Shown here piece by piece: positions 19,202 through 28,400 of a stretch of DNA of 64,000 bases. The stretch is from a virus. The stretch spans positions 1 to 64,000 of IMG/VR virus record IMGVR_UViG_3300023174_005626, one strand, 5' to 3'. The position numbers and the translations under genes are program-made. Numbering within the stretch: the first letter of the stretch is position 1; each line of letters starts with the position of its first letter. Below the pieces are notes generated by a model. That model saw only the letters and a program-made list of their open reading frames with translations, had not been told where the DNA came from and ran no database searches.

Positions 19202-19222
19202 TGGTCGAACACCAAGCGACCA
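19202..19222. other. Inverted repeat beside the nrdJ promoter box
   Basis: TGGTCG, nine-base spacer, CGACCA. It directly abuts the TATTTATC box, so it may be a protein-binding site or a weak terminator for the helicase gene; a T-rich run lies on its upstream side rather than its downstream side, which weakens the terminator reading. Confidence 0.35.
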
Positions 19223-19273
19223 ACAATTTCAGATTAAAAAAATAAGTTTTTTTTTAAAAAAGTAGATATTTAA

Positions 19274-20656
19274 TTAAATAGATTTTTGCTGAGATTCTCT
19301 CTCTTTTCTTTTTTCAAGAAGTTCCTTAACCCTATCTCTTTTTCTTTCCTCTTGTTGCTCCTCAAAGCCCAAGAATGTGACTGATGATTCAGTATCTATT
19401 TCAAGAAGTTCATTGTTAAATTTGCAGTTTTCAAAGACAACTCCGTCTTTACCAAGACGTGACTTTGTAATGGCAATTGTCGCCAAGTTCATCTCCTTCT
19501 GTTGGAGACTTTTAGCCACCGTGATGATTACGTGTCCTACTTGAGCTTTTTTAATTGAACCTCCCATTTGGTCAGTCGTTACAACTTCAGATGAAATTGA
19601 ACTTCTGTTACCTTGGGTTGCCGTCCAACCAACCAGATTAAGTTCATGACACATTGCTTCAAAACCTCTCATTACAGAACCTTCAGCTTTCCATTCGTCC
19701 TTAGCACTTGATTCAGGTAATACACAATCAATATAATCCAATAAGATTAAATCAATCTTGTTTCCATCAGCAATCATCTTTCTAACTTGATTTTTGATTT
19801 GACTCATGGTTGTTGTATCAGATGCAAGTTTTTTAAGAATTAACTTATTCTTCATTGTTTCTTGAATCTCAGTAATTTTTCCTATCACTTCTTCTTTGTG
19901 AAGAGCTAAATTATCTGGTTCAATACCTGTCCATATGGTAAAGTGTTTTCTTTGAACAATCTTGGGGTTATCCTCAAAAAATATTTGAAGAACATTATAT
20001 CCCAAGTTGAAAGCTGTGTTTGCAATTTTAGTAAGAATAGTAGTTTTACCAACCCCTGTTGGAGCCAATATAACACCAATCTCACCTTTGGCTAATCCAC
20101 CCTTAAGTAATCTATCAATACCTGCAATTCCCATCGGGATTGGATGTCTATAGTCCTCGTCCAATACTGTGTCAAGTCCCATGAAGATATCAGTAACATT
20201 CTTTTCAACCTCACCTACCTGAAGGGCTTCTCTAACCAGTCCTTCAACTTTGTCATAAGATTCAAAATCACCCTCTGTGATAATTTTTTGAGCCCTATCC
20301 ATTGCTTTTTGAAGTTCTTGTTGTTTACAGAACTTTAAGGCTTTTTCTTGTACAAAAACCGTCCCTTCAAATGGTGCGTCTTTGATTTGCTTTAGAGTAT
20401 CCAAAACAATCTTTGCAACCATTTCCTGTGTGATTTCAGACTTAACAATCTGTTCCAAAGTATCAAAGTTGGGACAAGATTCATATTTTGAATGATACTC
20501 CTTAATCATCTGTAAGATGATTTTAAAGTACTTGTTGTCAAAATAAGAACTCTCAATCACATCAATAATTGATGATGCAAAATCTTTGTCCTCTATGATT
20601 TGGTTAATTAATTGTAGTTGGAATGTATTCCCTAAGTAATCAAAATTTTTATTCAT
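19274..20656 (-). CDS. gp41: Replicative DNA helicase, DnaB/gp41 family
   Basis: 460 residues, similar to T4 gp41 (475). The hexameric helicase unwinds DNA ahead of the polymerase on the lagging strand. An N-terminal helical region (1-150) precedes a RecA-like core. Walker A is APTGVGKTT at ~198-206, Walker B is LILLDYID near residue 308, and a DnaB-type WTATQGNR segment with a conserved Gln follows. The C-terminus is a Lys/Glu/Arg-rich tail. It heads a replication cluster with the exonuclease, UvsX and gp32 genes. No primase gene is in the window, so the partner lies elsewhere or is of host origin. Confidence 0.88.
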   Translation of the reverse strand: MNKNFDYLGNTFQLQLINQIIEDKDFASSIIDVIESSYFDNKYFKIILQMIKEYHSKYESCPNFDTLEQIVKSEITQEMVAKIVLDTLKQIKDAPFEGTVFVQEKALKFCKQQELQKAMDRAQKIITEGDFESYDKVEGLVREALQVGEVEKNVTDIFMGLDTVLDEDYRHPIPMGIAGIDRLLKGGLAKGEIGVILAPTGVGKTTILTKIANTAFNLGYNVLQIFFEDNPKIVQRKHFTIWTGIEPDNLALHKEEVIGKITEIQETMKNKLILKKLASDTTTMSQIKNQVRKMIADGNKIDLILLDYIDCVLPESSAKDEWKAEGSVMRGFEAMCHELNLVGWTATQGNRSSISSEVVTTDQMGGSIKKAQVGHVIITVAKSLQQKEMNLATIAITKSRLGKDGVVFENCKFNNELLEIDTESSVTFLGFEEQQEERKRDRVKELLEKRKERESQQKSI

Positions 20657-20691
20657 ATCTTCTTTTCTATCCCCCTTGTATTATTAAATAG

Positions 20692-21144
20692 TTACTTACT
20701 CAAATCAAATTCCAAATATTTGTAACTTAATTTGTTATTTGAAAAAATGTCAGTCAGTTCTCTTAAGACATCTTTTAAAAATGGTCTTACGTCAACCGTA
20801 TAACGAACTTTTGGCGGATATCTTTTTCCGTCAAAAACTCTATGACAAATTGTCTGTTCCCCAACCTTAACAAAAAGGTTAAAAACTTCAGCTCCGTCAG
20901 TGAATGATGTGTTCATAATTGAAGCATCATGTTCAATAGAATCTCTGTTGTCCATCATATAGACAACTGTCTTCATTTTCAAATAATAGTGTAGCTCTTC
21001 ACTTAAAGATTTCATGAATTCATACAACTCTAAAGAGTTCTTTGCCTTAGGATTATAGTTCCTAACATTAAAGAATCTCTGTACGACAATGTTGTCGTTA
21101 AGGGTTAAAAGGAATTCCATTTTGGTGCTGTCCATCTCTTTCAT
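20692..21144 (-). CDS. Hypothetical protein in replication cluster
   Basis: 150 residues from the first ATG; a second ATG eight codons in (MEFLLT) is also plausible. No family recognised. It has alternating hydrophobic strands and a helical middle (ELYEFMKSLSEELHYYLK), no membrane segment and two isolated cysteines. It stands between the 5'-3' exonuclease and the helicase with short gaps on both sides, so a role in replication or recombination is a reasonable guess but not shown. Confidence 0.55.
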   Translation of the reverse strand: MKEMDSTKMEFLLTLNDNIVVQRFFNVRNYNPKAKNSLELYEFMKSLSEELHYYLKMKTVVYMMDNRDSIEHDASIMNTSFTDGAEVFNLFVKVGEQTICHRVFDGKRYPPKVRYTVDVRPFLKDVLRELTDIFSNNKLSYKYLEFDLSK

Positions 21145-21148
21145 AATT

Positions 21149-22150
21149 TTAATTTTTGTTTGTGTTTCGTTTTTCTTTTCTAGTAAGTTTCATAAATGGT
21201 TTTAGGAAGTTTACCCAAGCCTCATCATTCTTAGGTAGGTAATTAAAGAGACCATCTTCCATCATCAGTCTCATTAAATTCTTATATCCTCTGTCGGTGG
21301 GGTCTATTGTATCGGTATAGATTTGTTCTACAAGTTGTTTTCCTTCATTAGTTATCAGAGGGCTATGAAGGTCAACGATTTTAGAGTTTATTGTATAGAA
21401 CTCTTCTCCAAGTATACCGCTTTTTGTCTTCCCAGTCAAAATATTTGACAAACTTTTCGTAGGTTTCTTTTGCGGGATATTTCGTGCATTATCCAATAAT
21501 TCTTGGACAGTGCATGTTTTTTCCTGCATTTGTGGGAATAATTTAACAAGGGTTTTTTCACCTAATCCCTCAATACCTTCAATGTTATCTGATTTATCTC
21601 CCGTAAATATTTTACACACGGTTACATTCTGATGAGGAATGTCCACCTTGTTAATAGAAATCTTGTCACCATTTTTGTAATATTGTTTGTGAACTGGAGA
21701 ATAAATTGTAACCCATTTGGATATGAGTTGGGTGAGGTCTTTATCACCTGAGAATATAATAATATTTTCGTCTACGGAAATTTTACAATAATAAGCAATT
21801 AGGTCATCGGCTTCGTTATTTGCCATTTCAACCTGTCGTACAAATATCTCCTCCAAATACGTCTTAACTCTTGCCTTTTGTTGTAAGTAAGATTCATATT
21901 TGTACTCGTTCATATCTTGTCTTCGGTTACCCTTATATTGTGGGTATATACCTTTTCTGATGGATGAATTTGAATCACCATCCCAAAATACTACCACTTT
22001 ATCGTGGTTATGCTCTTCAAGGAAACGACGTAGTGTATTAATGAAGTGATACACTCCACCCACATGACTACCGTCTGTATAGAGTTCTTTTACTCCATGA
22101 AATCCAATTTTAAATAGGTTGTCTCCGTCAACCAATAGGGTCTTACTCAC
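21149..22150 (-). CDS. rnh: 5'-3' exonuclease / RNase H (FEN family)
   Basis: 333 residues, near T4 RNase H (305). Removes RNA primers and 5' flaps during lagging-strand synthesis. Acidic metal ligands of the family are in place: Asp8 (DGDN), Asp57 (WDGD), the EADD cluster at 113-116, SGDKD at 134-138 and TGDKSDN at 183-189. These are followed by a helix-hairpin-helix-like GIEGLGEKT. The start is GTG at 22150; an ATG three bases upstream runs straight into a stop. The C-terminus is Lys/Arg-rich, as in the T4 enzyme where it contacts gp32. Its neighbours, UvsX and gp32, fit that partnership. Confidence 0.85.
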   Translation of the reverse strand: MSKTLLVDGDNLFKIGFHGVKELYTDGSHVGGVYHFINTLRRFLEEHNHDKVVVFWDGDSNSSIRKGIYPQYKGNRRQDMNEYKYESYLQQKARVKTYLEEIFVRQVEMANNEADDLIAYYCKISVDENIIIFSGDKDLTQLISKWVTIYSPVHKQYYKNGDKISINKVDIPHQNVTVCKIFTGDKSDNIEGIEGLGEKTLVKLFPQMQEKTCTVQELLDNARNIPQKKPTKSLSNILTGKTKSGILGEEFYTINSKIVDLHSPLITNEGKQLVEQIYTDTIDPTDRGYKNLMRLMMEDGLFNYLPKNDEAWVNFLKPFMKLTRKEKRNTNKN

Positions 22151-22170
22151 ATCTCTTTTTTAGAGGGTTA

Positions 22171-23199
22171 CTAATCTTCTTTCTCTTCTTTTAAATCAAA
22201 ATCACCATCCGTACCGATAATGTCTTTCCAATATTCGGCATATTCTTTCTTATACTTTTCAATTGAAGCTTTTTCTTCAGTTGTTTCTTTTCCTGCCAAG
22301 AACCCGTGTGGTGTAACGATAATTCTACCGTCATCAAATCCTAAACCATTGATGTGGTTCTTTAACACAGACACCTTACTTCTAACTGCGAACTTAATAG
22401 AACGCTTATCTTTAGTTGCGGTAATCTTTGTTGTACCAGCACCTTTTTGGTTACCAAATAAAAATACCAATGATGAGTTTAACCATACAGCATTTCCACC
22501 TTTAGCCATAATCTTTGGTTGTCCAAATGGATTATCAGGTAATTCTACCCAAGGTTGATTGATGATAATCAAAGTGTTTTCCCATTTAGAGTCAGCCTTT
22601 CTTGAACCTGAAATTCTTTGGTTAATACCCATACCAATCTTATCTGATAATACAGAGGCGTTATGTTGTTTACCTCCCTTACCGTCATAGGTCATCTTAC
22701 ATGGTACAGAACCCACTGAGTCCCATATAAAGCATAAGCTTGGTGATTGTACTCCATCTTCATCTTCGTAGTCTAATTCACCCTTTTCTTGAGCATCTAA
22801 CAATGAGTTGATGTAGTCAGTAATTTGCTCAATGTAGCTGAAGTTGTTATTGAAGATGAAAAATCCACCCCAATCCATCTCTCCTGTTTCTTCGTCAACA
22901 ATCTCTTCACACTCAAAACCCATAAGCTTTGCGTGGTCAAAAGACCATTTCTGTTCTGTAATAACAAACACAGGTAATATCTTTTTCTTTTGACAATCAA
23001 CTGCCGCCTTAATTGCTGCCGTTGTTTTACCTGTATCCGAGTGACCCAAGAACATATTCAAGTGTCCAATTGCAGGTCCAGGAAGACCTACTGCATCTAA
23101 GAAATCTCCACCTAAGTCAAGAAATCTTTGAGGCTTATATTTTGCGGAAGTTGAAAACTTCTCCTTAACTTTATTAAAGTTGTTCTTCTTGATTGCCAT
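22171..23199 (-). CDS. uvsX: RecA-like recombinase UvsX
   Basis: 342 residues (T4 UvsX 391). Forms filaments on ssDNA and drives strand exchange for recombination-dependent replication and repair. Walker A is GHSDTGKT at 52-59. The FVITEQKWSF strand, with its catalytic-type Glu, and the WDSVGS Walker B-like element follow, then NTLIIINQPW and a loop with GGNAVW as in RecA L2. The C-terminus is acidic, as in RecA proteins. Its start overlaps the end of the small upstream gene by 26 bases. A UvsY mediator is not recognised in the window. Confidence 0.87.
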   Translation of the reverse strand: MAIKKNNFNKVKEKFSTSAKYKPQRFLDLGGDFLDAVGLPGPAIGHLNMFLGHSDTGKTTAAIKAAVDCQKKKILPVFVITEQKWSFDHAKLMGFECEEIVDEETGEMDWGGFFIFNNNFSYIEQITDYINSLLDAQEKGELDYEDEDGVQSPSLCFIWDSVGSVPCKMTYDGKGGKQHNASVLSDKIGMGINQRISGSRKADSKWENTLIIINQPWVELPDNPFGQPKIMAKGGNAVWLNSSLVFLFGNQKGAGTTKITATKDKRSIKFAVRSKVSVLKNHINGLGFDDGRIIVTPHGFLAGKETTEEKASIEKYKKEYAEYWKDIIGTDGDFDLKEEKED

Positions 23200-23482
23200 T
23201 TTGTATTCTTTTTATGTTTGGTAATTTATTTATTTTGTTTTGGTTGTAGAATATAGTGTCTTCTTCGTAAAGTACTCCAATCTCATCTTCATGAAATGTA
23301 ATCAACGATAGAGGTAACTCACCCTTTTTACTTTCTTCTCTCAACATACCAAACAAAACAGTATCACCTATTTGTTTACTCCTACCTGAAAAGTAATTTT
23401 TATCTTTAAGTAGATTCAATATATCATAAGATAATATTTTATTATCTCTTGATTGTAATTCAACTTCTTCTTTAAATGTCAT
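23174..23482 (-). CDS. Hypothetical small protein upstream of uvsX
   Basis: 102 residues from the ATG at 23482. A longer frame from 23512 would need to start inside the gp32 terminator, so the internal ATG is chosen. No family recognised. The N-terminal half is helical and charged; the centre has FHEDEIGVLYEED. Its last 26 bases overlap uvsX, indicating translational coupling. It lies between gp32 and uvsX, where T4-type phages place recombination accessory genes, but there is no evidence that it is UvsY. Confidence 0.55.
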   Translation of the reverse strand: MTFKEEVELQSRDNKILSYDILNLLKDKNYFSGRSKQIGDTVLFGMLREESKKGELPLSLITFHEDEIGVLYEEDTIFYNQNKINKLPNIKRIQNGNQEEQL

Positions 23483-23516
23483 ATGAAAAAAAATAAGGGT
23501 GGCTTTCACCACCCTT
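23483..23516 (-). terminator. Intrinsic terminator after gp32
   Basis: A perfect 8-bp stem AAGGGTGG / CCACCCTT (23495-23516) with a six-base loop is followed on the minus strand by ATTTTTTTT. It lies ten bases past the gp32 stop codon and probably limits read-through into the uvsX unit. Confidence 0.85.
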
Positions 23517-23526
23517 GGTTATAAAA

Positions 23527-24381
23527 TTAGAACGGTAAATCCGAATCTACGTCAGCGTCAGCTTGTGGGTCTTCAACTTTCTTAGAAGTTGATTTTGAAC
23601 CTCCAATTGTTTCTTCAGATACAGTTGCGTCTCCGTAAACATATCCACCTTTTTCGCTATCCCATTTTGGAGTTTCTCCTCTTGCGATTGCTTCAAGATA
23701 TTCTACAGGTTTTTTAGAGTAAACATCGTTCCATGTTAACTCGTCATTAATCCAAGCGTCTGCTTGTTCTTTTTCTGCGTGAACAGGGCCTTGGTCTTCA
23801 TACATAATTGCGGATACAGTTGTGTATTCTTTGCCTTTCGGAGTTTTTGACTTAGCCAATTCAATGATAAGGTCACGACCAACTGTTGGGTCAGTGATAT
23901 CACCTTTGTTTCTCCAAATTGGAATGATTTTGTCCAAGATACCTTCGTTCTTGTAATTGTGTTTGAATCTCCAAAACTTTGGTCCGTCTTGTTCATTGTC
24001 TCTATCAATAACCTTCACGATATAAAACTTACGTGATTTGTATTGTTTTGCCAATTCTTTGTCGGATTCTTTTCCTGTTGACATCAACTCTTCGTAAACC
24101 TCATTCAAAGGTGAACGTTCGTTGTTATTTTTTGCTGGGTCATAGAACTTTTGCCATTGACCACCTACTTGGATTTCATGATACCAAGCTTCTTTGAATG
24201 GTGAAGAACCATCTGGTGTAGGGAGGATTCTAATCTTCCTTTGACCTGATTTCTCTTTATCCCCAAGGATTAAAGCGAAATACTTTTTCATTCTTTCGTC
24301 TTGCGACATTTTTGATTGGGCCCCGCCCCCAAATTGATTTTTTTCATACTGTGCCAATACGGCGTCTAATGCATTACTCAT
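23527..24381 (-). CDS. gp32: Single-stranded DNA-binding protein gp32
   Basis: 284 residues (T4 gp32 301). Coats ssDNA and organises the replisome. The N-terminal basic region, the core with KIRILPTPDG and WYHEIQVGGQW, the segment FWRFKHNYKNEGILDKII and an acidic C-terminal tail match the gp32 pattern. Two differences stand out. There is no cysteine in the protein, so the T4 zinc ribbon is absent. The tail ends DVDSDLPF, much like the DDDIPF tip of bacterial SSB, which recruits repair enzymes. It has its own host-type promoter and a strong terminator, consistent with high, early expression. Confidence 0.85.
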   Translation of the reverse strand: MSNALDAVLAQYEKNQFGGGAQSKMSQDERMKKYFALILGDKEKSGQRKIRILPTPDGSSPFKEAWYHEIQVGGQWQKFYDPAKNNNERSPLNEVYEELMSTGKESDKELAKQYKSRKFYIVKVIDRDNEQDGPKFWRFKHNYKNEGILDKIIPIWRNKGDITDPTVGRDLIIELAKSKTPKGKEYTTVSAIMYEDQGPVHAEKEQADAWINDELTWNDVYSKKPVEYLEAIARGETPKWDSEKGGYVYGDATVSEETIGGSKSTSKKVEDPQADADVDSDLPF

Positions 24382-24403
24382 TTTAAAGTGTTTTATTGTT
24401 TAT

Positions 24404-24435
24404 TAAATATAATTGGGAAATCCCTATATGTCAAA
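24404..24435 (-). promoter_or_regulatory. Host-type promoter for gp32
   Basis: On the sense strand TTTG (24432-24435), a 20-base spacer and TATATTTA (24404-24411) match the Bacteroidota consensus TTTG-N19..21-TAnnTTTG at all but the last base. The start codon is 22 bases downstream. Confidence 0.6.
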
Positions 24436-24458
24436 TTAAAAAGGGACTTTTCAGTCCC
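24434..24458 (-). terminator. Intrinsic terminator between the Ala/Pro-rich gene and gp32
   Basis: Stem GGGACT / AGTCCC (24443-24458) with a four-base loop; flanking A/T runs extend it and the minus strand continues TTTTTAATTTG. It ends the unit starting at 25370, and the gp32 promoter begins just inside its T run. Confidence 0.82.
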
Positions 24459-24463
24459 CTTTT

Positions 24464-25141
24464 TTATCTTTTGAATTCGTTGTCATAACTATCACCACCG
24501 CCTGGTTGGAATGAACCTTTGATATCACTTGAGTTAATATCTTCAACTTCATCTGAAGTTAATACATACTCATGCTTACCAGTCTTTTCCATATCTTCTT
24601 GTTTGTCATCAAAAAATGTTGAAAGTTTTTGGTTAAATGGATATGAATCCAAACTTCTTAATTCCAATTTTTCTTGTGGAGTTTTTTCTCTGTATTTTTC
24701 TATTTTGTTTTCAAGAGAATTCAACTTGTTCATGATAGAATCCATTTCACCCAATTTAGATTCTAAGTTTGAAAGTTGACTGAATAAATTTTCAAAATAT
24801 TCTTCTTGTTTTGTTTCAATATTCTTTTGTGAATCTACTAAATCAGTGATATCCAATTCTTCAGTACCACTACCTTCGTCTTTTTTATCTTCAGACTTTC
24901 CTTCGTCATCAATCTTTTCAACGTCAGGGTCACTGTCAACGTCAATTGGTTGAGGTGCTTCAGGTGCTGGAGGTGCTGTTACATCAGCAGGTGGAGGTGG
25001 CGCTCCCGCTCCTACTTCACCAGGTGCTGGTGCTAATGCCCCTAAATCTGGTGGTGGAGGTGCTGCCGCTTGCTCCAAGATATAGTTATTAATATTTCTA
25101 TATCTTTCAATCTCGCTTATAATTTTTTTATCTAAACTCAT
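24464..25141 (-). CDS. Hypothetical protein with Ala/Pro linker and coiled coil
   Basis: 225 residues, family not recognised. It has a short helix (1-24), then a low-complexity Ala/Pro linker (25-65), then an acidic stretch (66-98). Residues ~100-160 form a heptad-like coiled coil (NLFSQLSNLESKLGEMDSI), and the C-terminal 60 residues are charged with a Gly-rich end. This layout is typical of scaffold, core or adaptor proteins. It could be a prohead core or tail accessory factor, but this is conjecture. It shares a transcript with the 74-residue gene upstream, four bases apart. Confidence 0.55.
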   Translation of the reverse strand: MSLDKKIISEIERYRNINNYILEQAAAPPPPDLGALAPAPGEVGAGAPPPPADVTAPPAPEAPQPIDVDSDPDVEKIDDEGKSEDKKDEGSGTEELDITDLVDSQKNIETKQEEYFENLFSQLSNLESKLGEMDSIMNKLNSLENKIEKYREKTPQEKLELRSLDSYPFNQKLSTFFDDKQEDMEKTGKHEYVLTSDEVEDINSSDIKGSFQPGGGDSYDNEFKR

Positions 25142-25145
25142 TTTT

Positions 25146-25370
25146 TTATCCGTTTAATAATGTTTTAACTCCTCTTGAAGTTTCAACTCTAACTTTTCTG
25201 TTTATTGTTGTTTGGTGGCCCGCTCTTTCAATAAGACCGTCTCTTTCTCTAACGGTGTAACAATCGCCTGTGTCTAAATCACAAACTTGTTTTGTTCCAT
25301 CTCCGTTATCTTCCTCAGAATATCTTACTGATTTTCCAAGGTAATTGTCTAATGCTGATTTTAAATTCAT
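25146..25370 (-). CDS. Small hypothetical protein
   Basis: 74 residues, no recognised family. An acidic segment with two cysteines (VCDLDTGDCYTV) forms a probable beta hairpin, and the C-terminal part is basic (Arg-rich). A TATTTATA box lies 13 bases before the ATG, so it is expressed with the late set. Small size and likely co-transcription with the coiled-coil protein suggest a shared process, perhaps head or tail assembly. Confidence 0.5.
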   Translation of the reverse strand: MNLKSALDNYLGKSVRYSEEDNGDGTKQVCDLDTGDCYTVRERDGLIERAGHQTTINRKVRVETSRGVKTLLNG

Positions 25371-25383
25371 AAAAATCTTTTTA

Positions 25384-25391
25384 TATAAATA
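25384..25391 (-). promoter_or_regulatory. Late-type promoter box TATTTATA
   Basis: Ends 13 bases before the ATG at 25370, the same spacing as at 14606 and 38517; followed by TAAAAAG, as at 38517. Confidence 0.55.
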
Positions 25392-25401
25392 TATTGTTAT
25401 G

Positions 25402-28400
25402 TTATAAAGTGAATGGCTGGCTCAATACGGTTTGCTTGAGTTCCTCTCCATTTATTGGTGATGTGTAACCATATGGGTAATATTCAATTTGAAGTCTGAA
25501 TGTACCTATGGTAGAGACCGTCCATTCATTGGTGTAATTTGTATTGATTCCTCCTCCTCCGCTATATGGTACAGATTCATAAGTCGTAGCGTTTAATATT
25601 CTTGAACTTCCTTTCCATTCAGATTTATATTCTTCACCTGGAGGTAAAACAAATTCTAATGTAATATATCCTCCTGCAGGTTTTTTAATATTGTAGAATG
25701 TAAATCCATTTCCACCTAACTGCATTGATTCACTATATTTTACAATTGCTAGTTGTTTTGGTGCGAATGTTGGTTTTGTTTGTGTTGTAGGCACATCAAC
25801 AACAGGTACTTGGGTTTGATTAGGTAAAGTATACCAAAGTTTAAATTGAAATTGTTGAATGACAGGTGATTGTTCACCCTTATACGCTTTGAGAACAAAA
25901 ACCATGTCAATTTGTGTTTTTCCTTCGTTCTTTGGTATATTATTTGTTAAAAAAGATTCTACCTGCTCGAGAGTGATATTGAACTCACCATTTGTTACTT
26001 GTCCTTGAACAGTCAATTGGCTCTGAGAAACTCTTTTTCTTGTAACTTTACCGTTTGCATTTTCCAATTCATAAACAACGTAATTTAATTCGGCATCGGC
26101 TCCTAATGTCCAACCAGGTGCTTGAGGATTTATTTTTACGTTTAAAGATTTGGTTTTGCTTTCATTAAGCTGTACTGCAGTTCCTATCATTGTAATAGCC
26201 CCTGTGTTTTGTGGATTAGTATTAGAATTCATAGATGGTGAAACTACTGAGGTTTGATTATTACCCGCATACCCACCAGGAGACGCTGCCGCCGCCGCAG
26301 TGACTGATGGGTCGTATTTAAATAAAGTGGTTGTAAGATATTCACCATAGTCACCACTCACAAGTTTAATTTTTCCTTCAGTAAGAACACCAGTACCAAT
26401 TTGTGGTAAAGTTAATCTTATGGTTTCATTATTAAGTAGGGTGACATTGTTATTATCTTTAACAACAATATCAGTGTTTGCAATTACAATCTTAGTCACA
26501 ACATCTAAGTTTGTTCCATTGATTTGTAAAATAGTTCCCTTATTTCCGACCAATGGTGAGAATGTTGTTATTGTTGCTGGAGGGCAAACTTGTCCTGGCA
26601 ATACAGGTGCTGGAGTTGGTGTTGTCTTAACATCAATTTGTTTAATTTTTTCCTGAACTTTTTTCAACTCAGCAATTAATTCTTTTCTTGTTACTTCTTT
26701 AATAATTCCAACTCTGACACATGATTGTAGTGCTTCCTTAATTGTATTTCTAACTTCAGTATATTGGGATAAATGAGATTGATAATACCCTATGCTAACG
26801 TTTTCTTTAGGCCAGTTACAAACATAATATTGTGGTAACCCACCAGATGTTTGGGCTGGGTCTAAAATTCTTGGCACATTCTTTTCAAGTCTTGCCGCCA
26901 TGAATTTGATGTACGAATCCAAGTCCTTGAACCCAACTAAAGGTTCCGATGTTCCGTTTGGCAATCCACTTCCTTTCACATTAATACAAGAATATTGTTT
27001 TACAAAATACTCTGTTGTTGGAGCCCAATTAATATATAATGAAATACCTCCAAAGTTATTGTTAAACCCATTAAATTCACCATTACCTTTCGTTCCACTA
27101 TTTTTTACATAACTTCTAACATATGATATTGAATATATGACCGCTTGTAACGCTTCTTTTCCTGGCAATAACGCAATTAATCTATCCGCAAACGCTTTGC
27201 TACTAATGTTAGTTGGTTTTGCAGGAACATTTTGATAATCTGGGTACGCATTAACATCAACATTACTTAGACAACTATTTGATGCGTCTACAGTATTATC
27301 GGCCTTTTGAACTACTTCAACAGTCTTTTGATTATTAGTAATACCTGCAATAGTTGGAATATCTTTTTTAATTTTTAGAACCTCTTCAAGCTTAGTTAAT
27401 AGGTTTTGATTGATACTTTGTAAGAAATTATCTATTGCTGGTAAGTCATATATACCTTGTCTAACACCTGTAAAACTTGTTTGGAAATTTCCTGGTTGAA
27501 TTTGATGTTGGACATCTAAAATCATATAAGGTCCGTTAAACATTGGAACATGTCTAAGATTAAAATACATTGCTGGTTGTAACATTGCGTTCCCCAAACA
27601 AGTTACTGTGGCTTTATAACTTCGTTGTTTGTAGATGTTATATAAGCTAGCATTCTGTGTTGCAACATTTTTACCCGTTGCATTATCAACCATGTTAATC
27701 AGTGTATTGATTGCCTCAGATGTTGCCAATCCATTATCTTGTGAAACACTAAATGAATAAAAGATATTTTGATTTCTTGTTCCGATATCTACGTTAAATC
27801 CAACGCATCTATTAGATAACCCCCAATCTTTTTTACCTTGTTGATTTTCAATTAAAGGATTTTCTGAAGCTCTTCTTAACTCAAATGAATCATCTCTAAA
27901 TCTAAAATTACCTTTAGGTAAATCCAAATAACTTGAGGGTTTAGGTGAATAGAAACAAACCATTTTCGGACTAGATTTTCTATAATCCACATCTAAGAAA
28001 GTTCCCCACATGCTATTTGCAAACTCCAACGACCCTTCTGTTTGTGGTATCTCAGTTCCATCAATATTTTGTACGTTATAGAAATTTACATACGCAGGTA
28101 AGTTCATAACCACAAAGTTATTCTTAATTAAAATACTTGCAACAAAACTATAAACACTCATAGCATTGTTTAAAGAATCTTTACTTACCATTCCTTGTAT
28201 ATCAAATATATCAATTAGAATTGTATCTCCAATATTTCTTGATGCTCTATCCAAAAACAACATATCTTCAAATAAAGTTTTTGTTCTAAAGTCATCACCC
28301 GCAATCCACTTATCATTTATCGCTTTAAACGTTTCCCAAAGTTCAACTTTAGGTTGTTCTCCACTAACAGCACTTGGTATAAATTTTTGCGGTAATTGTT

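Noticed and set aside
22797-23000. Other-frame ORFs inside uvsX, gp32 and polymerase genes
   Set aside because: They are short, have no plausible start signals, and the overlapping long frames have clear catalytic motifs.
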